Assembly (NCBI GenBank): GCA_017521565.1
Contig: JAFXCE010000144.1
Coordinates: forward strand, 1 to 64,000
Direction: 5' to 3'
From: Clostridia bacterium
Lineage (GTDB): Bacteria; Bacillota; Clostridia; Christensenellales; Aristaeellaceae
Length of the DNA stretch: 64,000 nt
The stretch's first letter is position 1; each line of letters starts with the position of its first letter. This document shows, piece by piece, positions 54,402 through 63,045 of the stretch. The position numbers and the translations under genes were made by a program. The notes under the pieces were generated by a model. That model had not been told where the DNA came from. It did not search any database and saw only the letters and a list, made by a program, of their open reading frames with translations.

Positions 54402-54529
54402 CAGATCATAGACCTCCATATCAGTTGATGGTTAGATTATATCAGAAAAGTGTACGCATCACAAGATTGCGCGGCATGGAAATCCCATGCAGAGCTGCAG
54501 GATGTGACAGGCATTGACAGCCTTTGCGC

Positions 54530-54561
54530 GATTTACAAATCCTTGCGGGATATGATACAAT
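54530..54561 (+). promoter_or_regulatory. Promoter of the SpoIID/SH3 gene
   Basis: GATTTACAAATCCTT (54530-54544) supplies the -35, and TACAAT (54556-54561) the -10, with the same 26-base offset as the flippase promoter. Confidence 0.6.
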
Positions 54562-54628
54562 GCGATTGCTTTTGTGATTGCGTTTTTTGCAGAAGCATGA
54601 CGATAAAGGACGAAAGAGGGACTTGACA

Positions 54629-57427
54629 ATGGTACAGACAAAAAGGCTTGCCGCGCTGTTGCTTACGCTGCTCGCGCTTTTTCTGGTTCCATCGGCATGG
54701 GCGGATCAGGGCGTGCAGACCGGGACAACGGTGTCCGGCACGGTGCGCGTATATCTGTCCTCGATCGCCTCGAATACATCGATCGATGTCACGGTGGACG
54801 GCAGCTACTCCATCGGCGGGGATACGGGCAGGGCGATTGCCCGCGGTACGCAGCTGACGGTTTCAAACAGCGGCGGAACGCTACGCCTTGTGATGAACGG
54901 ACAGACGCAGACGATGGGCAGCCGCTTTAAGCTGCGCCGCCACCAGACAAGCGGCAGAAACGGCGTATACATCGCACAGGCGAGAAAGCCGCAAAGCCTC
55001 TACCCGGGCGATATCGAGTTCATTGCCAAGGGCGGCAATGTGCAGATTATCGTTCACGTGTATATGGAGGATTACATGCGCGGCGTGCTGCCGTATGAGA
55101 TGGACAATTCCTTCCCGCTGGAGGCGCTCAAGGCGCAGGCGGTTGCGGCGAGGACGTATGCGCTCAAGAAAATGAGTGCGCAATCCTCGACGTATGACGT
55201 GGTTGATACGACGAGCGATCAGGTCTACAATGGCACGCCTTCCGGCAATGAGCGCTGCGAGCAGGCTGTTGTTGAAACCAGCGGAATCGTCGGCACGGTC
55301 GGCGGGGAATATATGGCCAGCTATTATACGGCCTCCAACGGCGGACAGACCGAATCCGTCGCCAACGCGTGGGGAAGCGGCTCTTACAGCTACCTGACAA
55401 TCAAGGATGACCCGTATGACCTGAAGAACAGCGCCTCGATTGCGAAATCGGTGACGTTCTATCGCGACGGCACGACGAGCGTACCCGCGCTGACGGAGCT
55501 GCTGCGCACGGAAACGGCGGCGATGCTTGGCGTACATGGCGTCAGCATTACGGCGATTACCCATGTCACGCCGCATACCCCGCGCTACGATCCGCCGTCC
55601 CGCGTGTATAACAAGGTGGACGTCGGCGTGGTGGTCGCGGGCTATGGCAGTGTCAATGTGACGCTGGATTACTTCGGACAGATCGAAAGCTTGTGCGCGA
55701 TGTCGATCAATGTGCTCAAGAATGAGACGCTCTCCGTCGCCGAAACGGTTGGAGGCTACAAGCTGACCGCACGGCGCTTTGGTCACGGTGTGGGCATGAG
55801 CCAGCGCGGCGCGCAGCAGATGGCCAAGGACGGCATGACGTATGATCAGATTCTTCAGTTCTATTATCCCGGTCTGACGCGTACGCGCTATACGATGACG
55901 CGCACGATTCTTCCCTCCATGGATGGCTCGCAGCAGGGCAGCGACGAGATCATCGCAGACGCAAAGATTGCGCTGGTTACGCTGAAAAACCCGCTGGACA
56001 GCCTGAATCTGCGCAGCGAGGCGAGCGCGTCTGCGGCAGTGCTGGCTACGATGCCGCATGGCACGCAGGTGACACTGCTGGCCACTGGCGGCGGATGGAG
56101 CCGTGTGCAGTATGGCACGCTGAGCGGCTATGTCAAGAGCGAATACATCAGCGTACAGGATAACGCTGTGGACGAACCGCCGCAGGGTGCGGCGGGAATT
56201 GGAACGGCGACGGTCTCGCTGGCCGATGAAAGCCAGACGCTGAACCTGCGCGCTGCGCCGACGATTAACTCCGCGATTCTTTCTCATCTGCGCCATGGAC
56301 AGACGCTGACGGTGCTGGAGCGCTATGAGCGATGGACTTATGTTCAGATGGGCTCGATCAGCGGCTATGTATCCAATGATTATATTCACTGGAGCGGCGA
56401 GAGCGCAGGAAGCAGCAGCGAGGGTGAAGAGGTTGTCCCGGATGATATGGTGGCCATTGTCCTGCCGGAGAGCGGTCTCAATCTCAGATCGAACCCATCC
56501 CGTACGGCCGGCGTCATCATGACGCTGCCGCAGGGAACGATCCTCAGCGTCACAGGCGTACAGCAGAGCGGCATGCTGCCGGTAGCCCTTGGCGGCCTTG
56601 CGGGCTATGTGGCGAGCGAGTATGTCTTTACCGCGACGCAGGCGCAGCTGAATCCCACCCCGACGCCCTCTCCGTCCCCCGTGCCGTCCCCGACGCCATG
56701 GCAGGGCGCGGCGACCGTAACCGCATACGGCGGTCTCAAGCTCAGGGGGGCGCCGGATATGTCCTCAAGAACGATCACCACGATGCCCATGGGCGCGACG
56801 GTGAATGTGCTGGGCGCAAAGGAAAACGGCTTCCTGCCTGTCCGCTATGGAACCCTTCAGGGCTATGCCAGCGCAAGCTATCTGCGTTTTGCAGATGAGA
56901 CGCCGATTCCAATGCCGACAGCCGTGCCGACCGCCACGGCTGCCCCGACGCAGGTGCCGCAGGCTTCGCGCCCTGTCGCAGGGCGCACGGCGATGGTTTC
57001 CGCATCCGGCGGGCTCAATGTGCGCGCGGATTCGAGCACCTATTCTGATGTGATTGCGACGCTGGGATACGGCGTGGAGGTCATGGTCACCGGTGAACGG
57101 ATCAGCGGGTTCTATCCCGTGCGCGTGGGTACGCTGAACGGCTATGTGAGTGCGGATTATCTGAGCTTTGATCAGTCCGTCATCAAGGCGACGCCGGAGC
57201 CGACGGCTGTCCCGCAGGACGGCGCATACCGCGTCGTGGTAGAGAGTGACAATGGTCTGAATCTGCGCGCGGCGCCGAACGTATACAGCGATGTTGTCTA
57301 TATCCTGCCGTACGGCATGGTGCTCAACGTGCTGGATGAGAGCGAAAACGGCTTCCTGTATGTCAAGTGGGCGAATTATACGGGCTATGTCTCCCGCGAG
57401 TACGTTACGCCGCTAGGCGCGCAATAA
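54629..57427 (+). CDS. SpoIID/LytB-domain protein with six bacterial SH3 domains
   Basis: Signal peptide (1-25), then a SpoIID/LytB domain to about residue 430 (MRGVLPYEMDNSFPLEALKAQAVAARTYAL; FGHGVGMSQRGAQQMAKDGMTYDQIL). Six SH3b repeats of about 60 residues follow, each with LNLR/LKLR/LNVR near its start and a closing GYV or GYA. Pro/Thr linkers (TPTPSPSPVPSP-like) separate repeats 3 to 6. SpoIID cuts denuded glycan strands during engulfment; SH3b domains bind cell wall. 932 aa, far longer than SpoIID itself, so this is a wall-associated relative. ATG 54629 follows AAAGAGGG. Confidence 0.9.
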   Translation: MVQTKRLAALLLTLLALFLVPSAWADQGVQTGTTVSGTVRVYLSSIASNTSIDVTVDGSYSIGGDTGRAIARGTQLTVSNSGGTLRLVMNGQTQTMGSRFKLRRHQTSGRNGVYIAQARKPQSLYPGDIEFIAKGGNVQIIVHVYMEDYMRGVLPYEMDNSFPLEALKAQAVAARTYALKKMSAQSSTYDVVDTTSDQVYNGTPSGNERCEQAVVETSGIVGTVGGEYMASYYTASNGGQTESVANAWGSGSYSYLTIKDDPYDLKNSASIAKSVTFYRDGTTSVPALTELLRTETAAMLGVHGVSITAITHVTPHTPRYDPPSRVYNKVDVGVVVAGYGSVNVTLDYFGQIESLCAMSINVLKNETLSVAETVGGYKLTARRFGHGVGMSQRGAQQMAKDGMTYDQILQFYYPGLTRTRYTMTRTILPSMDGSQQGSDEIIADAKIALVTLKNPLDSLNLRSEASASAAVLATMPHGTQVTLLATGGGWSRVQYGTLSGYVKSEYISVQDNAVDEPPQGAAGIGTATVSLADESQTLNLRAAPTINSAILSHLRHGQTLTVLERYERWTYVQMGSISGYVSNDYIHWSGESAGSSSEGEEVVPDDMVAIVLPESGLNLRSNPSRTAGVIMTLPQGTILSVTGVQQSGMLPVALGGLAGYVASEYVFTATQAQLNPTPTPSPSPVPSPTPWQGAATVTAYGGLKLRGAPDMSSRTITTMPMGATVNVLGAKENGFLPVRYGTLQGYASASYLRFADETPIPMPTAVPTATAAPTQVPQASRPVAGRTAMVSASGGLNVRADSSTYSDVIATLGYGVEVMVTGERISGFYPVRVGTLNGYVSADYLSFDQSVIKATPEPTAVPQDGAYRVVVESDNGLNLRAAPNVYSDVVYILPYGMVLNVLDESENGFLYVKWANYTGYVSREYVTPLGAQ

Positions 57428-57446
57428 GACAGATGAATCGATAAAT

Positions 57447-57490
57447 CCGCGGACCGGCAGCGAAGGCGTTGCAAACGGTCCGCGGGTTTT
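57447..57490 (+). terminator. Terminator after the SpoIID/SH3 gene
   Basis: 10-bp stem CCGCGGACCG / CGGTCCGCGG, then GTTTTG; 19-base loop. Confidence 0.8.
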
Positions 57491-57531
57491 GTACAATGGA
57501 TGAAGCCGAACGAAGAATGGGAGGGGAACAG

Positions 57532-58275
57532 ATGGACGGGAAGCTGATCCGCGAGAGGGAACGCCTTGACGACCTGCAGCGCGGCGGTCTGCGCATTCTG
57601 CAGCGGCCGAACGGATTCCGCTTTGGCACGGATGCGGTCCTGCTGGCGGATTTTGCAGGCGTCAAAAAGGGCGAACATGTTGCTGACATGGGCACGGGGA
57701 CAGGCGTACTGCCGCTGCTGCTTTCCGCAAGGGCAGAGGGAACGACGTTTGATGCGTTTGAGATTCAGGCGGATGTGGCGGATATGGCTGCGCGCAGCGT
57801 GAGGATCAATGGCCTTGAGCAGCGCATCCGCGTGCATCATGCGGACTGCCGGGAGGCAGCCGGCGTGATCGGGCATGAATGCTGCCAGTTGGTGGTGAGC
57901 AATCCGCCGTATACCCGCGGGGGCGCTGGGTTGGTGAGCCCGGAAGCGACGCGCGCTATTTCGCGCAGCGATTCGGATTGCTCGCTGGAGGAATGGATTC
58001 TCGCTTGCGGGCGTGTGCTGAAAAATGGAGGAAGGCTCTGCTGCGTGTTCCCTGCGCCGCGCTTTTTGGAACTCTGTGATGCGATGCGCGCAGCGAGGAT
58101 CGAGCCTAAGCGCGTGCGCTTTGTTGTCGCGCGGGAGAATGCCGCGCCCAAGCTCGTGCTGACCGAGGGCCTCAAGGGCGGAAGGCCGGGGCTGCATGTG
58201 CAGCCGATGCTGATCACGCATGATGCAGAGGGGAATTTCACGCAGGAGATGCGCAGAATCTACGGCGAAGAGTAA
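57532..58275 (+). CDS. TrmN6/YfiC-like SAM-dependent methyltransferase
   Basis: Begins with ERLDDLQRGGLRILQRPNGFRFGTDAVLLADF, the family entry. The SAM motif VADMGTGTGVLPLLLS and the catalytic VVSNPPYTRGG (NPPY for adenine-N6 methylation) follow. Relatives modify A37 of tRNA1(Val) or other adenines. ATG 57532 is six bases after GGGAGGGG; upstream ATGs at 57496 and 57469 lie close to or inside the preceding terminator. 247 aa. Confidence 0.9.
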   Translation: MDGKLIRERERLDDLQRGGLRILQRPNGFRFGTDAVLLADFAGVKKGEHVADMGTGTGVLPLLLSARAEGTTFDAFEIQADVADMAARSVRINGLEQRIRVHHADCREAAGVIGHECCQLVVSNPPYTRGGAGLVSPEATRAISRSDSDCSLEEWILACGRVLKNGGRLCCVFPAPRFLELCDAMRAARIEPKRVRFVVARENAAPKLVLTEGLKGGRPGLHVQPMLITHDAEGNFTQEMRRIYGEE

Positions 58276-58278
58276 GGC

Positions 58279-59100
58279 CTACAGCGTGAAGCTGCGCCGG
58301 TTTTCACGCGCGCAGAGAAGCGCGAGGACAAACGAGAGAAGGCACGCGGCAAGGGTTGCCGGGGCGTTGGTGATCAGATAGAACACAAGAAGCAGCAGCG
58401 CGCAGAGCAGATAGCGCCTGAGTTTGGCGGGCGAAAGCGCGAGGGCGCGGATGCGCTGCCACGAAAACGGCTTTTTGCTGCGGGAAAGATGCTGCGCGAT
58501 CTCTTCGTCCGTTGCAGGGTGCAGCCGACCGAAGAGCAGCGCAAGCTGCCGTCCGCTGATGAGGCGCACGGGAGGATCCATCCATTCCGCTGCACGGACA
58601 GCGGCGGGAGAGAATCCTGCCGTGCTCACGAGTGCGCACTTGTCCGCCTGCTGCTCAATCCGGGAACGATGCGCGGAGAGGACGTCGCCTTCGGAAGCAT
58701 TTGTTCCCTGAAGGCATTGCGCGCAGCGGATGAGCCATGTTTCGTCCTCGTAGCGCATCATCCCGCCGCCGAGCGGCTGCGCGCAGAGCGTATCGCACAG
58801 GAGCGCACAGACGGTTTCGCAGGCCCGGGAGGCGGGGAAGAGGATCAGATCCTGAAGCGCGATCATCCCGCCGACGCGTTCGCGCAGCATGCGTTCGCGT
58901 CTTGCCAGGGTTTGCCTCTCCAGCAGCATCAGCGACAGGCAGACGAGAACAAACAGCGCACTGCCCGCCAGCAGGCTGGGGATACCGCTGCGCCATAAGA
59001 AGAAAAAATATCCGACACAAAGCGCAAGAAGCAGCGCATGCAGCGCGATGCGGTCCAGTGCGGCGGCAACCTTGTTTTTTCTGTCGAATGGGGACATCAT
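58279..59100 (-). CDS. Membrane protein with paired N- and C-terminal TM helices, central domain unknown
   Basis: Not recognised. Two hydrophobic helices at about 18-62 and two more at about 225-265 bracket a soluble core. The core segments TWLIRCAQCLQ, CALVSTAGFSPAAVRAAEWMDPPVRLISGRQLALLFGRL resemble the end of restriction-endonuclease-like (Mrr_cat/NERD) folds, where a Val/Ile strand is followed by a helix and a second strand. Catalytic D-E-x-K residues are not clear. Start 59100 has GGAGG eight bases upstream. The stop is three bases from the convergent methyltransferase stop. Confidence 0.65.
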   Translation of the reverse strand: MMSPFDRKNKVAAALDRIALHALLLALCVGYFFFLWRSGIPSLLAGSALFVLVCLSLMLLERQTLARRERMLRERVGGMIALQDLILFPASRACETVCALLCDTLCAQPLGGGMMRYEDETWLIRCAQCLQGTNASEGDVLSAHRSRIEQQADKCALVSTAGFSPAAVRAAEWMDPPVRLISGRQLALLFGRLHPATDEEIAQHLSRSKKPFSWQRIRALALSPAKLRRYLLCALLLLVFYLITNAPATLAACLLSFVLALLCARENRRSFTL

Positions 59101-59186
59101 GGGCATGGCCTCCGGCTCAGCGTTGACAAGAGAATTTGAATATGCTTATATTTGACGGTTTTTTGAAAATGTATGCGGTTTCCTCT

Positions 59187-59214
59187 TTGAAAACGAAGAG
59201 AGATTTGATATAAT
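59187..59214 (+). promoter_or_regulatory. Promoter of nadD-yqeK-rsfS
   Basis: TTGAAA (59187-59192), 16 bases, TATAAT (59209-59214). Confidence 0.75.
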
Positions 59215-59256
59215 ACTTTGTTGTGCGCTATTCTGACAGCGGAAGGATGAGGACAG

Positions 59257-59874
59257 ATGCAGAGAGTCGGCCTGATGGGCGGTAGCTTCAATCCCATCCA
59301 CTGCGGACACATTCATCTGGCGCGTGCTGCGCTTGACCGCGATCTTGTAGATCGTGTGCTCTTCCTGCCCACAGGCAATCCGCCGCACAAGCGCAGCGGC
59401 CTCGCGGACAAGCTGGACCGGCTGGCGATGACCGAACTTGCCGTGGACGGCGAACCGCGGATGGGCGTATGCCGCGAGGAGGTCGACCGCGAGGGTGTGA
59501 TCTATACGGTGGATACGCTGACGATCCTGAGGCAGAAAATGCCGGACTGCCGGCTTTTTTACCTGATCGGCGCAGATACGCTTTGCGTGCTGCATACATG
59601 GCGCAGGCCGGAGGATGTTATCCGTCTGTGTACGCTGCTGGTGGCGATGCGCCCCGGCGAGGATATGCAGGCTGTTGAGAAGAGCGCGGCCTTCTGGCGC
59701 GAACGCGGCGCGAGCATTGAGCTGCTGCCGGCGGAGCCGATGGACGTCTCCTCGACCGAAATCCGCATGCGCATGCAGGCGGGAAAAGCGCTCGATGGGC
59801 TGGTTCCGCCCCGGGTGGAGGCCTATATCCGGGCGCATGGCCTGTATGATTGCGATGGAGGCACGGACGCATGA
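59257..59874 (+). CDS. nadD: Nicotinate-nucleotide adenylyltransferase
   Basis: Nucleotidyltransferase fold: GGSFNPIHCGHIHLA (G-x-F-x-P-x-H-x-G-H), LIGADTLCVLHTW, and the C-terminal VSSTEIRMRMQAG. It adenylates nicotinate mononucleotide to form deamido-NAD. 205 aa. The end overlaps the yqeK start by four bases, the usual nadD-yqeK-rsfS order of Bacillota. Confidence 0.95.
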   Translation: MQRVGLMGGSFNPIHCGHIHLARAALDRDLVDRVLFLPTGNPPHKRSGLADKLDRLAMTELAVDGEPRMGVCREEVDREGVIYTVDTLTILRQKMPDCRLFYLIGADTLCVLHTWRRPEDVIRLCTLLVAMRPGEDMQAVEKSAAFWRERGASIELLPAEPMDVSSTEIRMRMQAGKALDGLVPPRVEAYIRAHGLYDCDGGTDA

Positions 59875-60437
59875 AGCGCGAGAAGATGGAATACAAGCTC
59901 AAAAAGGCGCTGGATCATCAGCGGTACGAACACACGCTGGGCGTGGAGGAGACCGCACGGGCGATGGCCCGCGTATTTGGCGAGGATGAAGAAAAGGCTG
60001 CACTGGCAGGCCTTCTGCATGACTGTGCCAAGTGCATGCCGCTGTCCCAGATGGTCAAGGCGGCCAAACACGCCGGCGTGGACGAGATGATGAAGGAATC
60101 CAAGGCGCTGATGCACGCCGTAGCAGGCATGTGCCTGGCGCAGGAGATATACGGCGTGGAGGATGAGGCAGTGCTTTCTGCCATTCGCTGGCATACCACG
60201 GGCCGTGCAGACATGACGCGTCTTGAAAAGATCATTTATCTGGCGGACATGATTGAGCCAAACCGAAAGCCCTTTCCGGGGCTTGACGTGCTGCGCAGCC
60301 TGTGCATGACGGACCTTGATGGGGCGATGCACGCCGCGCTTCGGATGAGCCTTGAGCATGTGCGCACGCAGGGCAAGACGCTCCATCCGGATACGCTTGC
60401 CGCACTGAACGCTTATGAACCCCAGCCAGAAGGCTGA
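59871..60437 (+). CDS. yqeK: HD-domain Ap4A hydrolase YqeK
   Basis: HD phosphohydrolase: RYEHTLGVEETA, LLHDCAKCM (His-Asp), a His in ALMHAVAGM, and AIRWHTTGRADMTRLEKIIYLADMIEPNR. YqeK cleaves diadenosine tetraphosphate symmetrically and is iron-dependent in relatives. ATG 59871 follows GGAGG by nine bases. 188 aa. Confidence 0.93.
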   Translation: MKREKMEYKLKKALDHQRYEHTLGVEETARAMARVFGEDEEKAALAGLLHDCAKCMPLSQMVKAAKHAGVDEMMKESKALMHAVAGMCLAQEIYGVEDEAVLSAIRWHTTGRADMTRLEKIIYLADMIEPNRKPFPGLDVLRSLCMTDLDGAMHAALRMSLEHVRTQGKTLHPDTLAALNAYEPQPEG

Positions 60438-60461
60438 TTGATTTGAGGAGGAACAAAGAAT

Positions 60462-60824
60462 ATGGATCAGAAGGAAATCGCGCTGCTTGCTGCGAAGGCG
60501 CTTGATGACAAGCGCGCTAAGGATATTACCGTGCTGAAGGTGGACGAGATGACCGTGATCACCGATTACATGGTGATTGCGACCGGCCGCTCTGTGCCGC
60601 AGGTCAAGGCGCTTGCGGACAATGTTGAGGAAGAACTGGCCAAGGCTGACTGCGATGCGAAGCGCCGCGAGGGCTATACCGAGGGCCGCTGGTGCGTGCT
60701 GGATTACGGCGATGTCATGGTGCATATTTTCCATGAACAGGATCGCGAGTATTATCAGCTTGAGCGTCTGTGGGCAGATGGTACCAACGAAATCGAGCTT
60801 TCCTTTGAAGCGGAAGAGGCGTAA
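60462..60824 (+). CDS. rsfS: Ribosomal silencing factor RsfS
   Basis: The 120-aa RsfS/Iojap fold: ALDDKRAKDITVLKVDEMTVITDYMVIATGRS, RREGYTEGRWCVLDYGDVMVHIFHEQDREYYQLERLW. It binds ribosomal protein uL14 and blocks subunit joining when nutrients are low. GAGGAGG ribosome-binding site, 24 bases after yqeK. Confidence 0.96.
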   Translation: MDQKEIALLAAKALDDKRAKDITVLKVDEMTVITDYMVIATGRSVPQVKALADNVEEELAKADCDAKRREGYTEGRWCVLDYGDVMVHIFHEQDREYYQLERLWADGTNEIELSFEAEEA

Positions 60825-60855
60825 CGCTTTTGCATAAGTCAGGAGGTTGGCACGG

Positions 60856-61518
60856 ATGCCAAAGAGAAAGGATATTCTGATCATCGCTGCTGTGGTGATC
60901 GTGGCTGCCCTGATGCTGGGCGCATCGAAGCTCATGCCCAAGACGGATCTGAAGGACAAGACTGCGGACGTCACGCTTGCGCCGGACGCGATTGAGTACA
61001 TCGAGCCGACGCCGGAAGCGACGGCTGAACCGGAGGCGACCGCAGAGCCGACGCCGGAAGCGACGGCTGAACCGGAGGCGACCGCAGAGCCGACGCCGGA
61101 AGCGACGGCTGAACCGAAGGCGACCGCTGAGCCCACGCCGGAAGCGACGGCTGAACCGGAGGCGACCGCTGAGCCGAAGAAGGCAGAGGCTGCGGGCCCT
61201 GCAATGGCCGGCCCAATGCCGCCCAAGCAGACGGTGCAGGTGCGCGGCCATGTCCTGCTGACTGTCGGCAATCGACAGTACGGCGATCCGATTCCGATGG
61301 ACCGCGACAAGATCATCACCCTGAAGCAGGAGGATGGAAAGATCAACAAGGTGCACATCACGCCCGAAAAGGTCTATATGGAATCCTCCACCTGTGACAA
61401 TCAGGACTGCGTGCAGCAGGGCGAGATTCATGTGGATACATACAAGGATCGTATTCTGGGCACCTACGTCATTTGTCTGCCCAACAACGTGACCATTGAG
61501 ATGGTTCCGGCGGAGTAA
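60856..61518 (+). CDS. NusG domain II-containing protein with TPEATAEPEA repeats
   Basis: One N-terminal membrane helix (about 6-25), then a stalk of 14-residue Glu/Pro/Ala/Thr repeats (about 50-110). A C-terminal NusG domain II follows, with a Cys pair (MESSTCDNQDCVQQG) and TYVICLPNNVTIEMV. It resembles the protein at 6666-7046 but with a long extracytoplasmic spacer. Start 60856 is nine bases after AGGAGG. It is followed by the Gx transporter; that pair is common in Clostridia, with no proven role. Confidence 0.85.
   Translation: MPKRKDILIIAAVVIVAALMLGASKLMPKTDLKDKTADVTLAPDAIEYIEPTPEATAEPEATAEPTPEATAEPEATAEPTPEATAEPKATAEPTPEATAEPEATAEPKKAEAAGPAMAGPMPPKQTVQVRGHVLLTVGNRQYGDPIPMDRDKIITLKQEDGKINKVHITPEKVYMESSTCDNQDCVQQGEIHVDTYKDRILGTYVICLPNNVTIEMVPAE
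61003..61170 (+). repeat. 42-bp tandem repeat (four copies) encoding the PEATAEP stalk
   Basis: Units start at 61003, 61045, 61087 and 61129, with a few base changes (one Glu to Lys). Confidence 0.85.
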
Positions 61519-61545
61519 GCACGAAGCAAGAGAGGAAGAACGATC

Positions 61546-62061
61546 ATGCGAAATAAGCGCGCGCAGCGGATTGCCCTGTCGGGTCTGCTGACCAGCCTGA
61601 TGCTCGTCTTTGGCCTGATTGAGCGCCAGTTTCCGCTGACAGCGGCCATTCCGGGCGTGAAGCTGGGTCTGGCGAACTCTGTGCTGCTGTACAGCCTGTA
61701 TATGATGGGTGTGAAGCAGTCCTTCATCCTGATGCTGCTCAAGGCGTTGATGAGCTGGCTGATCTATACCAATATGAACGCGATGCTCTATTCGCTGGGC
61801 GGCGGTTTCTTCTCGCTGGTGGTTATGATCCTGCTGAGCAGAATGAACGGCGTCAGCATCATCGGTGTGAGTGCGCTCGGCGCGGTGTTCTTCAACGTCG
61901 GCCAGATTCTGGTGGCTGTCGTGATGCTGAATACCCCGCAGCTGATCGTGACCTATCTGCCGATTCTGATGCTTTCCGGCGTGGTCACGGGCGTGCTTAC
62001 GGGTGTCGTTGCACAGATGGTGATGAAGCACCTTAAAGCGATCGGCCAGAATCACAGATAA
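61546..62061 (+). CDS. Gx transporter family membrane protein
   Basis: 171 aa with five or six hydrophobic helices and the segment QFPLTAAIPGVKLGLANSVLLYSLY that marks the Gx/heptaprenyl-diphosphate-synthase-component-I-like family. Related ECF-type S components carry small molecules; the substrate is unknown. It follows the NusG-II protein by 27 bases and ends the operon begun at nadD or rsfS. Confidence 0.85.
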   Translation: MRNKRAQRIALSGLLTSLMLVFGLIERQFPLTAAIPGVKLGLANSVLLYSLYMMGVKQSFILMLLKALMSWLIYTNMNAMLYSLGGGFFSLVVMILLSRMNGVSIIGVSALGAVFFNVGQILVAVVMLNTPQLIVTYLPILMLSGVVTGVLTGVVAQMVMKHLKAIGQNHR

Positions 62062-62067
62062 AAATTA

Positions 62068-62092
62068 AGGCTGCCTGCGGGCAGCTTTTTCG
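62068..62092 (+). terminator. Terminator after the Gx transporter
   Basis: Stem GGCTGCC / GGCAGC(C) with TGCG loop, then T5. Confidence 0.85.
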
Positions 62093-62251
62093 CTATGTTA
62101 GGAAATGACGCAAAAGTGTGTACCGCGAGCAAATAGCGACTTAACCCCAAAAAGCTATTCGGAAAGGCGAGCAGGTACAGCCTGTGTTTTATACCCGGGA
62201 TGCGCTTATACACAGCGTAGCATGGATCCGGTTTCCTCTACGTTCCGTAGG

Positions 62252-62280
62252 TTGCAAGATGTGCTGCCTTCGTTTATGAT
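62252..62280 (+). promoter_or_regulatory. Promoter of the HTH-desulfoferrodoxin gene
   Basis: TTGCAA (62252-62257), 17 bases, TATGAT (62275-62280). The preceding 150 bases (62100-62250) hold no recognisable gene; a small CTACG/CGTAG hairpin lies at about 62238-62250. Confidence 0.6.
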
Positions 62281-62303
62281 AGGGACACAGGAGGTTTTAG
62301 AAG

Positions 62304-62915
62304 ATGAATCAGTACATTACGGGTGCGATGATCAGAGAGCTGCGGGAGAAGCGCGGTCTGACACAGGCGGAACTGGCTGCCAGGCTGCATGTATCGGATA
62401 AAGCGGTATCCAAATGGGAGAATGGAAAGGGATATCCGGACGTCTCGCTATTGGAGCCGATCGCTCAAGCCTTTGGCATATCCATTTCGGAGCTTGTTTC
62501 CGGAAAAACGGTCAGCAATATGAACGTATCGGCAAACATGATGCGGTCAAAGTTTTATGTTTGTCCTGTCTGCGGAAATGTCATTCACAGCATGGGTGAG
62601 GCAGTCATCCATTGTCATGGCGTATTGCTGACGCCTGCGCAGCCGGAGGAAACGGACGAGGAGCATCAGATTCTTATCGAGAACGTTGAAGATGAATACT
62701 ATGTGCGCATTGCGCATGAGATGACCAAACAGCATTATGTGTCGTTTGTCGCCGCGCTATCCATGGACAGGATTCAGATGGTAAAGCTCTATCCGGAAAG
62801 CAATGCAGAGACGCGGTTCAATATAAGGGGTGTGAGGCGGATTCTCTTTTACTGCAATCGTGACGGCATGTTCTCTGTAGATGTGCTTAGGGCAATCCGG
62901 GGAAGACGGTCCTAA
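62304..62915 (+). CDS. XRE-type regulator fused to a desulfoferrodoxin-like domain
   Basis: HTH_3 at residues 6-62 (LREKRGLTQAELAARLHVSDKAVSKWENGKGYPD). The C-terminal domain starts KFYVCPVCGNVI and contains spaced His residues (VIHCHG, RIAHEMTKQHYVSF), as in desulfoferrodoxin/neelaredoxin iron sites. A single CxxC and several His suggest an iron-sensing or redox-sensing regulator (inference). GGAGG precedes ATG 62304. 203 aa; this fusion is seen in many Clostridia. Confidence 0.82.
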   Translation: MNQYITGAMIRELREKRGLTQAELAARLHVSDKAVSKWENGKGYPDVSLLEPIAQAFGISISELVSGKTVSNMNVSANMMRSKFYVCPVCGNVIHSMGEAVIHCHGVLLTPAQPEETDEEHQILIENVEDEYYVRIAHEMTKQHYVSFVAALSMDRIQMVKLYPESNAETRFNIRGVRRILFYCNRDGMFSVDVLRAIRGRRS

Positions 62916-62979
62916 GAAAGCCGCGCGCCTGAGCAAACGGAAAAGCGATATCTTGATGAATGGTTTCAGACAGAATACA

Positions 62980-63028
62980 TGAAAGCCCCGCGGATCGGCT
63001 GGTTTGAGCTGAAGCGCGGAGGCTTTCA
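62980..63028. terminator. Long inverted repeat between two convergent genes
   Basis: TGAAAGCC-CCGCG pairs with CGCGG-A-GGCTTTCA (62980 and 63028 ends), with a 22-base loop. No clear T tract, so termination strength is uncertain. Confidence 0.5.
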
Positions 63029-63045
63029 TATATTATATTCCGAGA

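Noticed and set aside
62062-62303. Riboswitch or small RNA before the HTH-desulfoferrodoxin gene
   Set aside because: Only a short hairpin and a normal promoter are visible; no known aptamer pattern was found.
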